NCBI GenBank assembly: GCA_963750995.1
Contig: CAVVST010000005.1
Coordinates: 682,001 to 746,000 of the forward strand
Source: CAVVST01 sp963750995
Lineage (GTDB): Bacteria; Acidobacteriota; Vicinamibacteria; Vicinamibacterales; UBA2999
Reading direction: 5' to 3'
Length of the DNA stretch: 64,000 nt
Part shown: piece after piece, positions 29,869 through 37,754 of the stretch
How positions within the stretch are numbered: the first letter of the stretch is position 1
Layout: every line of letters starts with the position of its first letter
Position numbers and translations under genes: made by a program
Notes under the pieces: model-generated
What the model was told of the DNA's origin: nothing
The model's database searches: none
What the model saw: only the letters and a program-made list of their open reading frames with translations

Positions 29869-31333
29869 TCAGGAACGCACGTCCTCGACCAGCCCTGCCT
29901 GTTCAAAGATAGCCGACTGCTGCACCACGCGGCCGTAGGGGTCGACGACGCCGCTGATGCCGGTGTTGGCGGCGCGCGCCAGGTAGCGTCCCTGCTCGAT
30001 CGCGCGCATCGACGCCAGCGCGAAGTGCTGATACGGCGCCGACGAGTGGCCGTACCACGCGTCGTTGGTGATGGTCGTCAGCAGCTGGCTGCCGTCGACG
30101 CACCGCCTCGCGGATGAGCGACGGGTAGACGACCTCGTAGCAGATGGCGGTGCTGATCTGTGCTCGCCGACCGGCAGCATCGACCATCGAGGTGCCGGGC
30201 GCGAATTCCGCCATGCGCTCCACCAGCGGCGAAACGAAGTAGAGCAAGTCTTGCGGGAATGTACTCGCCGAACGGCACCAGGTGGATCTTGCGGTACACC
30301 GCCGCGGTCTCCCCGGTCGGCCGTCACGAGGAAGGCCGCGTTGATACAGCCGAGCGTGCTGCCGCTGCGATCGACCTGGTCGCTGCCGAACAGAATCGGC
30401 ACGCCCACCTCGCGCGCCAGCGTCGCGGAGCTGCCTCGCTCGCCGATGTCGTCCTCCTCGAACATGAACGGCGTGGACGACTCGGGCCAGATCACGAACT
30501 CGGCGCCGCGGCGGACGGCATCGCGCGTCATCGCGATATAGGTGGTGAAGATGCGCCGCGCTTCGCGGGGATTCCACTTGTCGTCCTGCGCGATGTTGCC
30601 CTGGATGAGGCCGACGCGCAGCGGCGTGCCTTCGCGCGTCAGCGATCCGTCGGCCACCCGCCACGCGCCCCAGCCGCCCAGCCGCAGCCAGCAGCGCAGC
30701 CGTCGCGGCAATCACGTCGATCCGATGGCGCCCGCGCGAACAGCACGGCGCACGCCAGCGCGGCATTCACGAACGCCACCAGTGCCGGACAGTCCGTAGA
30801 CGCCGAGCACGCTGGCCAACTGCGCCACCGGCAGCACCGTCACTTGGCTGTTGCCGAGCGGCACCCAGGGGAAACCGCCGAACAGGTAGCCGCGCGCGAA
30901 CTCGGTCGCGACCCATGCGGCCGGCATCAGCAGCAGTGCGCGGGTGCCTGCGCGGTTGACCAGCCGCGCCGTGATCAGCGCGGTCAATGCCGGAAACAGC
31001 GCGAGGTAGGCCGCGAGCAGCAGCATCGCCAGCAGCGCCACCGGCAGCGCCAGCCCGCCGAACTGTGCGCACGACCGTGCCAGTCCAGTAGATGGTCCCG
31101 ATGAAATAGAGCAGGCCAGTCGTGAGGCCGAGGTAAAAGGCGCGCAGCGGCGGCTGCCTTCTGGCGAGCGCCACGAGAAGCGGCACCAGCGCGATCCAGG
31201 CAAACGCCGGATGGCCGAAGCGCGGAAAGCTGAGCGCGAGCAGCGCGCCCGACAGTATGGCTAACGCGAAGTCCAACGTGCCATTGTCGCCCGGAACGGG
31301 ACGCCTCTGCATTGGAACGGGAGGCGCGAGCAT
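29869..31333 (-). CDS. lnt: Apolipoprotein N-acyltransferase (multiple frameshifts)
   Basis: N-terminal membrane helices (FALAILSGALLALSFPRFG, LLYFIGTIYWTGTV, LPVALLAMLLLAAYLALFPA) are followed by a nitrilase-like domain. It has the catalytic residues Glu in EFVIWPESSTPF, Lys in VYRKIHLVPFGEY and Cys in STAICYEVVYPS, then TNDAWYGHSSAPYQHFALAS and ARAANTGISGVVDPYGRV. Lnt adds the third acyl chain to lipoproteins in the inner membrane. Frame changes near 30105, 30255, 30317, 30715, 30792 and 31073 are mostly repaired by removing a base. The stop at 29869 is probably premature: adding one T restores RFLSGRTIYSRIGDAIAYSS, and the gene would then end near 29745. Confidence 0.85.
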
Positions 31334-31368
31334 GATCGCCCAGTTGCGCTCTGCTCCGAGTCACTTCC

Positions 31369-31854
31369 GTGACGACACGCCAGCGCCTTGCGGTCACCCT
31401 GCTGTGGAGCGTCCTTGTGTTCGTCGGCACCATGTTCGGCGCTTCGGTGTACCAGCGCATCGCGTTGATTCCCGAGTGGGGCGACGCGCTCCCGCAGTCC
31501 GTTGTCCTCTACTTCGGCGATCCGCGTGCCGGCCAGGCGATCGATCGCTTTTGGACCGTTGTTACTGCTCCGACCGCCGTCGTCATTGTTCTGGCGCTCG
31601 TAGTGAACTGGCCATTCGGTGCCCGGCGGCGCTGGATTGGCCTGGGCGCGACCGTGTTCTTCCTGATGTTGGTCTGGACGGCGGTGTACTTCATACCAGG
31701 GGGCGTCATACCGCTGATGGTGCGCGGCGGCGACGGCCTGACGCCAGAGACAATCACTCGAATGGCACGAGCATGGATTTTCTGGGATTGGTTTCGAATG
31801 GCAGGAACGCTCGTGTCCTACCTCTGCTTCGTCAAGGCAGCCAGTCTTCAGTAG
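31369..31854 (+). CDS. Four-helix membrane protein, DUF1772-like
   Basis: The 161-residue product starts at a GTG (VTTRQRLAVTLLWSVLVFVG) and has about four hydrophobic segments: LLWSVLVFVGTMFGASVYQR, TAVVIVLALVVNWPF, WIGLGATVFFLMLVWTAVYF and AGTLVSYLCFVKAAS. The pattern and size resemble DUF1772/anthrone-oxygenase-like proteins, but the match is by general layout only. It is divergent from lnt, with about 35 bp between starts. Confidence 0.65.
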   Translation: MTTRQRLAVTLLWSVLVFVGTMFGASVYQRIALIPEWGDALPQSVVLYFGDPRAGQAIDRFWTVVTAPTAVVIVLALVVNWPFGARRRWIGLGATVFFLMLVWTAVYFIPGGVIPLMVRGGDGLTPETITRMARAWIFWDWFRMAGTLVSYLCFVKAASLQ

Positions 31855-31917
31855 GACAAGGGCAAGTCATAAGCGGGTCGCAGTTTTTTTCCTTCGTATA
31901 GCTATCCCCCTTCTGCA

Positions 31918-31953
31918 TTGGACACGTTCGAGGCTATTCGCTAGACTCCGCGC
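31918..31953 (+). promoter_or_regulatory. Candidate promoter of the first NHL gene
   Basis: TTGGAC at 31918 and TAGACT at 31942 are spaced 18 bases apart. The box CTAGACTCCGCGC (31941-31953) is repeated exactly at 42453-42465 upstream of the third NHL gene. The rest of the 31855-31968 gap holds a T-run at about 31883 and no other clear signal. Conservation between paralogs supports a promoter or leader role; the -10 match is only moderate. Confidence 0.4.
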
Positions 31954-31968
31954 CCAGGAGAGATCCGC

Positions 31969-33198
31969 ATGACTCAGATCACTCGCATCGCACGCGCCGC
32001 GGCCCTTGCGACAGCAGCGGGGGTCTGCCTGCTCGCGCTATTTACCGTGCCCGGCTACCTCGCGCCGGATGCCGCCGCGCAGGCGGCGCCCCGCTACATC
32101 TTTGATCCGGCCTGGCCGAAGCCGCTGCCGAACAAGTGGAAGATGGGTGGCGTCACCGGGCTGGCCGTCGACAAGGACGACAACGTTTGGGTGCTGAACC
32201 GACCCAACGACACCCTCGACATCGAGGGTCACGCGGGACTGAATCCTCCGACCGCCGACTGCTGCCGGCGGCCGCCCGCCCTGATTCACATCGACAAGAA
32301 CGGCACCGTGGTCGGATCGTTCGACGCGATGCAGGGCCACGGGATGGACGTGGACAGCCAAGGCTTCGTCTACGTCGGATCGAACACGGTCCGGAAGTAC
32401 GACCCGAAGACCGGGATGCTGGTGAAGGAGCTGCCGCGCGTGCCCGAGCCCCAGCCGGGTGGCGGCGGGCGCGGGGCCGATCCGGCCAAACAGGCCGCAC
32501 TTGTGGCGGCGTTCAGGGCCAAGTATCCACCGACGACGCCGCAGGTAGTGGGCAACCTCGAGGAGATCCGGCTCGACGAGCCGGCGGGCGAGATGTACAT
32601 CGCCGACAGCTACCTGGGCGGACGCGTGATGGTTTACGACATGAACACGTTCGCGTTCAAGCGAGGCTGGGGCGCGTACGGTAAGCCGCTCAGCCAGATC
32701 AGCCTCAACGACGCCGACCACGACTACACGCCCAACGGCGCGATGCCGAAGGACTTCGCCGGCCACCTGACGCTGAACTTCTCGAGCGACGGGAAGGTCT
32801 ACGCGGCCGATCGCAATGCGAACCGGATTCACGTGACCGACAAGCAGGGCAAGTACCTGAACCAGGAATTCGTGCTCGCGCCCTCGACCGGCGAGGGCGG
32901 CTCCACCGGCGGCGTGGCCTTCTCGACCGACCCGCAGCAGCGGTTTCTGATCATCTCGGACCTGACCAACAACAAGATCTGGTTCCTGAACCGCGCCGAC
33001 GGCAAATTCGTCGGCCAGTTCGGCACGATGGGCGAGAACGGCGGCCAGTGGTTCGGCCTGCACATGATCGCGATCGATTCGCAGGGCAACATCTACACGG
33101 GCGAGGTATTCAACGGCGAGCGCGTCCAGCGGTTCGTGCCGGCCGACAGCCCCCGCGGGAAACAACTCCAGCAGGCCGGGCTGCAGCCGATGACGTAG
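31969..33198 (+). CDS. Secreted NHL-repeat beta-propeller protein, paralog 1
   Basis: A signal peptide (ARAAALATAAGVCLLALFTV) precedes a six-bladed NHL-type propeller. Repeating blades include GGVTGLAVDKDDNVWVLNRP, HGMDVDSQGFVYVGSNTVRK, EIRLDEPAGEMYIADSYLGG, SDGKVYAADRNANRIHVTDK and GLHMIAIDSQGNIYTGEVFN. A paired-Cys motif (ADCCRRPP) and a Pro/Gly-rich loop near residue 165 are shared with the two other paralogs at 41177 and 42546. AGGAG lies upstream of the ATG. The function of this family is unknown; extracellular substrate or ligand binding is inferred. It converges on the SGNH hydrolase gene, with stops adjacent. Confidence 0.8.
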   Translation: MTQITRIARAAALATAAGVCLLALFTVPGYLAPDAAAQAAPRYIFDPAWPKPLPNKWKMGGVTGLAVDKDDNVWVLNRPNDTLDIEGHAGLNPPTADCCRRPPALIHIDKNGTVVGSFDAMQGHGMDVDSQGFVYVGSNTVRKYDPKTGMLVKELPRVPEPQPGGGGRGADPAKQAALVAAFRAKYPPTTPQVVGNLEEIRLDEPAGEMYIADSYLGGRVMVYDMNTFAFKRGWGAYGKPLSQISLNDADHDYTPNGAMPKDFAGHLTLNFSSDGKVYAADRNANRIHVTDKQGKYLNQEFVLAPSTGEGGSTGGVAFSTDPQQRFLIISDLTNNKIWFLNRADGKFVGQFGTMGENGGQWFGLHMIAIDSQGNIYTGEVFNGERVQRFVPADSPRGKQLQQAGLQPMT

Positions 33199-34503
33199 TT
33201 ACGGCGTCCAGGGACCGGGCGCAGCCAGGATAGAGGCGGCGATCAAGTCCGCCAGCGCCCGGTTTCCTTCCAGCGTGTAGTGGCAGCAATCGTCCATGTA
33301 GACCGCGGCGTCCACGCGGTCGAACGCGGACGTGGCGTCGACAAAGGCGACCCCTGCGTCGGTCAATCGTGGCGCGGCGCCGATCAGCGCCGGATACCCT
33401 GCTTCAACGCTCGCCTTGTACGGTGATGCGTTGTTGAGCGCCGCCGCCGCTTCCGCGGCACTGAAACGCCGCTTCGTGGAGTACTGGTTCGGCTGGAGGA
33501 CGTGAAAATAGGCGCCTCCTCGCGCCTCCACCATCTGATCCATCAGCAGCGACGCCCCCGACCACATGTCAGCGATGTCGGAGAAGACCATCGGACCCTC
33601 GCGCTCGTGGGTGGGGGGCGTGGTCTGGATCAGGGCGTTCTCGGGCGGGTTCGCCGGGAGGTTGCTGAACTGTCCGAGCTCCCGGCTGTATCGCGCTGAC
33701 ACGCGGCCGTAATTCCAGTCGAGCACGGCGTGCACCGCGGCGCTGCGGTTCGCCGCAATCCGCTCCACCAGGCCTACCAGCGTCTGGCGGTCGCGGAAGA
33801 TCGCGGCCAGCAACTCCAGCTTCTCCGGCGTCAGCGCCGATCGGTTGATCAGCGCAATCAGCGGGTCGAGGTGTTGCACGCTCGGCATCGAGATGTCCAG
33901 CCCCTGCGCGTTGTTGAGCGACGCGAGCGCGATGTCGTTGAAGCCGTCGATGTTCACGACCAGATCGAACGCCTGGCCGATCGACAGGAAGTAGGCGAGG
34001 AGGAGCGCCTGCTGCGGCTGCTTGTAGCCCTCGTGCGCAAAGCACAGCGGGACGATCTCCCGATCCTTGAAGTACGGATTGGCGCGCAGCTGGTCGATCA
34101 GCCGCGGCGCGCCGATTTGACAGAACCACAACCCCACCGATCCGCCGAACATGCCGAGGATGACCTGGTCGTCGCTGGTTTTCGCGAATGGGTAATCGTG
34201 CGGCGACACGAATCCGAAGTTGTTGGTGGTCATCCGCGTCGGCACGGTGGTGGTGCCTTCGCGCAGCGCGGCCGGAATGTCGAAGGGCGTGCCTGGCCGG
34301 TGGGTCGGACCGAAGTACGGATGGAGCGCCTCGCCGACGAGCAGCCGATCCTGCGGCACCGGCAGCAGCTCCGGGTAGGCCTTGCGATGCACGTAGAACA
34401 GCGCGCCGGTGTCGACGTAGTACGCCGCCAGGCCGGCCAGTTCGGCGACCAGGCAGAAGACGACCAGGCTGACGACTAGTCGAGCGCCAGTGCGGCCCGC
34501 CAC
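33199..34503 (-). CDS. SGNH/GDSL-like hydrolase of the carbamoyltransferase cassette (SxtL-like)
   Basis: An N-terminal membrane or signal segment (LVVSLVVFCLVAELAGLAAY) precedes an SGNH fold. Block I reads ILGMFGGSVG, with Ser as candidate nucleophile. VVNIDGFNDIALASLNNAQG resembles block III, with Asn. The C-terminal DDCCHYTLEGNRALADLIAA supplies the Asp-His pair. The family includes esterases and O-acetyl transfer or removal enzymes on the outside of the cell. It overlaps the upstream carbamoyltransferase by 28 bp. The saxitoxin clusters carry a GDSL-lipase (SxtL) beside their carbamoyltransferase, and the arrangement here is similar. Its substrate is unknown. Confidence 0.72.
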   Translation of the reverse strand: MAGRTGARLVVSLVVFCLVAELAGLAAYYVDTGALFYVHRKAYPELLPVPQDRLLVGEALHPYFGPTHRPGTPFDIPAALREGTTTVPTRMTTNNFGFVSPHDYPFAKTSDDQVILGMFGGSVGLWFCQIGAPRLIDQLRANPYFKDREIVPLCFAHEGYKQPQQALLLAYFLSIGQAFDLVVNIDGFNDIALASLNNAQGLDISMPSVQHLDPLIALINRSALTPEKLELLAAIFRDRQTLVGLVERIAANRSAAVHAVLDWNYGRVSARYSRELGQFSNLPANPPENALIQTTPPTHEREGPMVFSDIADMWSGASLLMDQMVEARGGAYFHVLQPNQYSTKRRFSAAEAAAALNNASPYKASVEAGYPALIGAAPRLTDAGVAFVDATSAFDRVDAAVYMDDCCHYTLEGNRALADLIAASILAAPGPWTP

Positions 34504-36377
34504 GAATCGTCCTCTAGGGCGTCGCGCGGCTGCGCCGCTTTCTCGAGAATGAAGTGCTCGAGCACGAGCACGTCCATCTCGGTGCGCATGAAGCAGCGGT
34601 ACGCGTCTTCAGGCGTGCACACGATCGGCTCGCCGCGCACGTTGAACGACGTGTTCACAATCACCGGGCAGCCGGTCAGCCGATGGAACGCCTCGATGAC
34701 ATCGTAATAAAAGCCGTGGACGTCCGGACGCACGGTCTGGATCCGCGCCGAATAGTCCACGTGCGTGATCGCCGGCACGGTAGACTTCGGCACGTTCAGC
34801 AGGTCGATGCCGGTGAGCGCCGCGGCCTCCGGAGGAAGCGGGATACGCTTGTCGTTCCTGACCGCCGCCACCAGCAGCATGTAGGGGCTGTCGGCGTCCA
34901 GCTCGAACCACTCGCGCACGTGCCCGCGCAGCACCGATGGCGCAAACGGCCGGAACGACTCGCGATACTTGATCTTGAGATTCATCACCGACTGCATCTT
35001 CGGCGAGCGCGCGTCGCCGATGATCGACCGCGCGCCGAGCGCCCGTGGCCCGAACTCCATGCGGCCGTGGAACAGTCCGATCACCTTCTGGTCCGCCAGC
35101 GCGGCAGCCACCTCCTCGGCTCCCCTGCGCCCGTCGAGTCGTCGTGCCGCGTAGCCGTTCCGCTCGATCAACGCCTCGATCTCGCGATCGCTGAAACGCG
35201 GGCCCAGGAATGCGCCGTTCATGCCGTCGGCGTAGCGCGGCGTCGTCTTTGAAGACGAGGCAGGCCGTTCCCACGTGCCCGCCCTCTCGGGACTGACGCG
35301 CGGCTTTCCCAGGTGGCGATGCCAGAGGCCGAGGGCCACACCCACGGCGCCCCCCGCGTCGCCGGCCGCCGGCTGGATCCACAACTGCTCGAACGGTCCT
35401 TCCCGCAGGATGCGTCCGTTGCCGACACAATTGAGCGCGACGCCGCCCGCGAGGCACAGATCGCGCAGTCCGCTCTCGCGATGCGCGAAGGCGGTCATCT
35501 TCAGCATCACCTCTTCCGTCACGGTCTGGATCGACCGGGCGATGTCCATCTCGCGCTGCGTCACCCAGGTCTCGGGCTGACGCGCAGGTCCGCCGAACAG
35601 CCGCTCGAACTTCGACCCGGTCATCGTCAGCCCGTGGGCGTACGTGAAGTACTCCTGGTTCATCCACAGGCTGCCGTCGTCACGAATATCGACCAGATGA
35701 TCCTTGATGGTCTTCACGTACCTGGGCTCGCCATACGGCGCGAGGCCCATCAGCTTGTATTCGCCGGAGTTCACCTTGAAACCGGTGAAGTAGGTGAAGG
35801 CGGAATACAGGAGGCCGAGCGAATGCGGGAACCGCTGCTCGCGGAGGACGTCGAGCTGGTGGCCGCGGCCGATCCCGATTGACGAGGTGGCCCATTCGCC
35901 GACGCCATCGATCGTCACCACCGCCGCCGCTTCGAACGGCGAGGGGTAGAACGCCGAGGCGGCGTGCGACTCGTGATGTTCACCGAACAGGATCTCTCCG
36001 GTGTAGCCATCCAGGTGGCCGGCGATCTCGTCCGCCAACCACAGCTTGCTGCCCAGCCACAACGGCATGGCCATGATGTAGGAACGCAAGCCCCGCGGCG
36101 CCGAGGCGAGGTAGGTCTCCAGCAGCCGCTCGAATTTCAGCAGCGGCTTCTCGTAGAAACCCACGAGATCGAGTTGCGCGACGCTGACGCCTCCTTCGCG
36201 CAGGCAATACGACACCGCGTGCGAGGGAAAGGCGGGATCGTGTTTCTTGCGCGTGAACCGTTCTTCCTGCGCGGCGGCGACGATGCGTCCGTCCTCGACC
36301 AGGCACGCCGCAGAATCGTGGTAGAAGGCCGAGATACCGAGGATCCGGGTGGGCACTCGTGTCAATCCGTCGTTCAC
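34476..36377 (-). CDS. NodU/CmcH-family O-carbamoyltransferase (SxtI-like)
   Basis: The 633-residue intact protein begins ILGISAFYHDSAACLVEDGR, the N-terminal ASKHA-type domain start, with GEHHESHAASAFYPSPFEAA and VVTIDGVGEWATSSIGIGRG. The C-terminal domain carries GLFHGRMEFGPRALGARSII, KYRESFRPFAPSVL and VNTSFNVRGEPIVCTPEDAY. The family transfers a carbamoyl group from carbamoyl phosphate, through carbamoyl-AMP, to hydroxyls of small molecules or glycans. Neighbours are an SxtJ-type protein, a DUF5989 peptide and an SGNH hydrolase, a set known from saxitoxin and other clusters. A GTG at 36377 is the likely start. The acceptor molecule cannot be told from the sequence. Confidence 0.9.
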   Translation of the reverse strand: MNDGLTRVPTRILGISAFYHDSAACLVEDGRIVAAAQEERFTRKKHDPAFPSHAVSYCLREGGVSVAQLDLVGFYEKPLLKFERLLETYLASAPRGLRSYIMAMPLWLGSKLWLADEIAGHLDGYTGEILFGEHHESHAASAFYPSPFEAAAVVTIDGVGEWATSSIGIGRGHQLDVLREQRFPHSLGLLYSAFTYFTGFKVNSGEYKLMGLAPYGEPRYVKTIKDHLVDIRDDGSLWMNQEYFTYAHGLTMTGSKFERLFGGPARQPETWVTQREMDIARSIQTVTEEVMLKMTAFAHRESGLRDLCLAGGVALNCVGNGRILREGPFEQLWIQPAAGDAGGAVGVALGLWHRHLGKPRVSPERAGTWERPASSSKTTPRYADGMNGAFLGPRFSDREIEALIERNGYAARRLDGRRGAEEVAAALADQKVIGLFHGRMEFGPRALGARSIIGDARSPKMQSVMNLKIKYRESFRPFAPSVLRGHVREWFELDADSPYMLLVAAVRNDKRIPLPPEAAALTGIDLLNVPKSTVPAITHVDYSARIQTVRPDVHGFYYDVIEAFHRLTGCPVIVNTSFNVRGEPIVCTPEDAYRCFMRTEMDVLVLEHFILEKAAQPRDALEDDSWRAALALD

Positions 36378-36383
36378 GCTTCC

Positions 36384-36575
36384 CTGTTCTGGGTTCCCGG
36401 TTCGTGTTCATGTTCGAGGGTCCGGCTGAAGCCGAACACTACGTACGGCGGCGAGTCGCGATCGGGCGGAGTGTCCGCCTTTAGGCGGACCGAACCTGGA
36501 ACGCCCGAAAACCGAACGGAGCGCCGAACCGAACCGAACCCGAACCTGAACCCGAACAGAGAAGCGAGAACCCAG
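36384..36575. repeat. REP-like element (family B) within GAAC-rich arms
   Basis: The 217-bp gap inside the cassette holds two small palindromes: one at 36419-36437 (GGTCCGGCTGAAGCCGAAC) and GTCCGCCTTTAGGCGGAC at 36473-36490. The same pair is seen at 53281-53339. Outside them are GAAC-rich sequences that are roughly inverted: GTTC-type words at 36384-36417, and CCGAACCGAACCGAACCCG with relatives at 36492-36575. No open frame spans it. It separates the carbamoyltransferase from the upstream operon genes and could reduce or stabilise transcription. Confidence 0.6.
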
Positions 36576-36594
36576 CAGGGTGAACGACCATCAT

Positions 36595-36753
36595 TCAGAA
36601 CAGGGTGTAAATAAAGGGTGCGACGGCGCTCGACTGCCCGAACACGATCAGCAGGCCGAACAGCACGAAGACGATGACGATGGGCATGAGCCAGTATTTC
36701 TTCTCTTCGCGCAGGAACTGCCAGAACTCGACGAGCACACGCTTCTTGGCCAT
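36595..36753 (-). CDS. DUF5989-family small membrane protein (SxtK-like)
   Basis: A 52-residue product is read from the ATG at 36753: MAKKRVLVEFWQFLREEKKY, then WLMPIVIVFVLFGLLIVFGQ and SSAVAPFIYTLF. A basic amphipathic helix is followed by one membrane helix. Length and the EFWQFLREEKKYWL motif match the small proteins found beside NodU-type carbamoyltransferases. The saxitoxin cluster has an equivalent small gene of unknown function, sxtK. It lies 4 bp after the SxtJ gene. Its role is unknown; a membrane tether or scaffold for the cassette is an inference. Confidence 0.82.
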   Translation of the reverse strand: MAKKRVLVEFWQFLREEKKYWLMPIVIVFVLFGLLIVFGQSSAVAPFIYTLF

Positions 36754-36757
36754 GGGG

Positions 36758-37147
36758 TCAGTACATCCGTTTGTAGTGTTCGGCGCTTCGATATCGTTCC
36801 GGGTGCGGTATCCATCCGGGCCACCGTTGGCGCCTCCGCGCCAGCGGATCGTGGCCGATCACCCGCCAGATGAGTCCAATCGGGGTGAGTATCAGCACGA
36901 ACGCCACGGTCAGGATGATCCTCGCATTGACGTAGCCAAGAATCGTCGCCAGCCGCCACCAGGCGGCGCTGGGCCACTTGAGCGCGGCCGGTGCGAGATA
37001 ACCGAATACGATGAGCAGGGCGCCGACGACGCCAAGGATTTCCGCGCTGCGAAGCCGTCCACGCCACAACAGGACTGCTGCAATGGCCAGCAGCACCGTG
37101 CCGACTGACAGCCCGAACGACCGGTCACGATCAGGCGACGGGTGCAC
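36758..37147 (-). CDS. SxtJ-family membrane protein
   Basis: The 129-residue product has a GTG start (VHPSPDRDRSFGLSVGTVLL) and three to four membrane helices: LSVGTVLLAIAAVLLW, ILGVVGALLIVFGYLAPAAL and ARIILTVAFVLILTPIGLIW. It ends in a basic, aromatic cytosolic tail. The RSFGLSVG start and length match SxtJ proteins, which accompany carbamoyltransferases. The start codon shares a base with the stop of the cupredoxin-like gene upstream (TAGTG), so the two are coupled. Function is unknown in all members. Confidence 0.82.
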   Translation of the reverse strand: MHPSPDRDRSFGLSVGTVLLAIAAVLLWRGRLRSAEILGVVGALLIVFGYLAPAALKWPSAAWWRLATILGYVNARIILTVAFVLILTPIGLIWRVIGHDPLARRRQRWPGWIPHPERYRSAEHYKRMY

Positions 37148-37749
37148 TATCGCGACTCTCCGTACGGGTACGGCCTGACGACGAGATCCCTCGGATACGG
37201 AATCGACTTCTTCTCCACGATCTGCTTAGAGGGGCACGCATTCAGAATGACGGCGGACGCGGGATACATCGGGGTGCGGCCATCGCGAGCGCCATAGCCG
37301 GGTGCCTGTTCGGCAGGTCCGCCAGGCCGTCCCACCACGACACGGCCGACCATGCCGATCGACTCGTGCGTGATGCTGAAGTAGTCGTAGGTGCCCTCGA
37401 CGTCGAACGCGTGCTCGAAGCGAATGAACCCGTTCGCCGCCCGGTTCATCGGGCCTGAATCGAATGGCTTCGCCGTTTCAGGGATCCGCAGCTCGTGGTT
37501 CTCGTTCGCCGGATGAAACGCGGTGACGCTGACCCCCATCAGGGCGCCCACCCCTCCGTTGAAGGCAAATTCCCACCGCACGGTCCCGCCCGGCGCGACC
37601 CAGATCCCCGCGGGATCGAAGAAATACTGGCCCCGCGGGAACGCCAGCCCGACACGCACCACCGCCGTCTGGCCGAATCCCAGCTGCGGCAGCGCGAGCA
37701 CGCTGGCGCCGACGGTCGCGAGCATCGTTCGCCGGGACACGGCACCCAT
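37147..37749 (-). CDS. Tat-exported cupredoxin-like protein lacking the copper Cys ligand
   Basis: The 200-residue protein has a Tat-type start (SRRTMLATVGASVLALPQLG) and a cupredoxin core (GIWVAPGGTVRWEF, GMVGRVVVGRPGG). In plastocyanin-like proteins the copper loop is Cys-X2-His-X4-Met. Here it reads Ser125-Ile-Thr-His128-Glu-Ser-Ile-Gly-Met133, with His79 and His85 upstream. The Cys is replaced by Ser, so a type-1 blue copper site should not form. It lies 5 bp after the PQQ propeller gene and overlaps sxtJ, so it belongs to both. It may be a non-redox copper or ligand-binding relative. Confidence 0.75.
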   Translation of the reverse strand: MGAVSRRTMLATVGASVLALPQLGFGQTAVVRVGLAFPRGQYFFDPAGIWVAPGGTVRWEFAFNGGVGALMGVSVTAFHPANENHELRIPETAKPFDSGPMNRAANGFIRFEHAFDVEGTYDYFSITHESIGMVGRVVVGRPGGPAEQAPGYGARDGRTPMYPASAVILNACPSKQIVEKKSIPYPRDLVVRPYPYGESR

Positions 37750-37754
37750 ACGCT

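Noticed and set aside
31862..31890. Second copy of the 22406 palindrome (GTCATAAGCGGGTC)
   Set aside because: Only one arm resembles it and no inverse arm follows; similarity is too short.
33199..37147. A saxitoxin biosynthesis cluster
   Set aside because: Only the I/J/K/L-like companions are present; no SxtA-type polyketide synthase, amidinotransferase or oxygenase genes are in the window.
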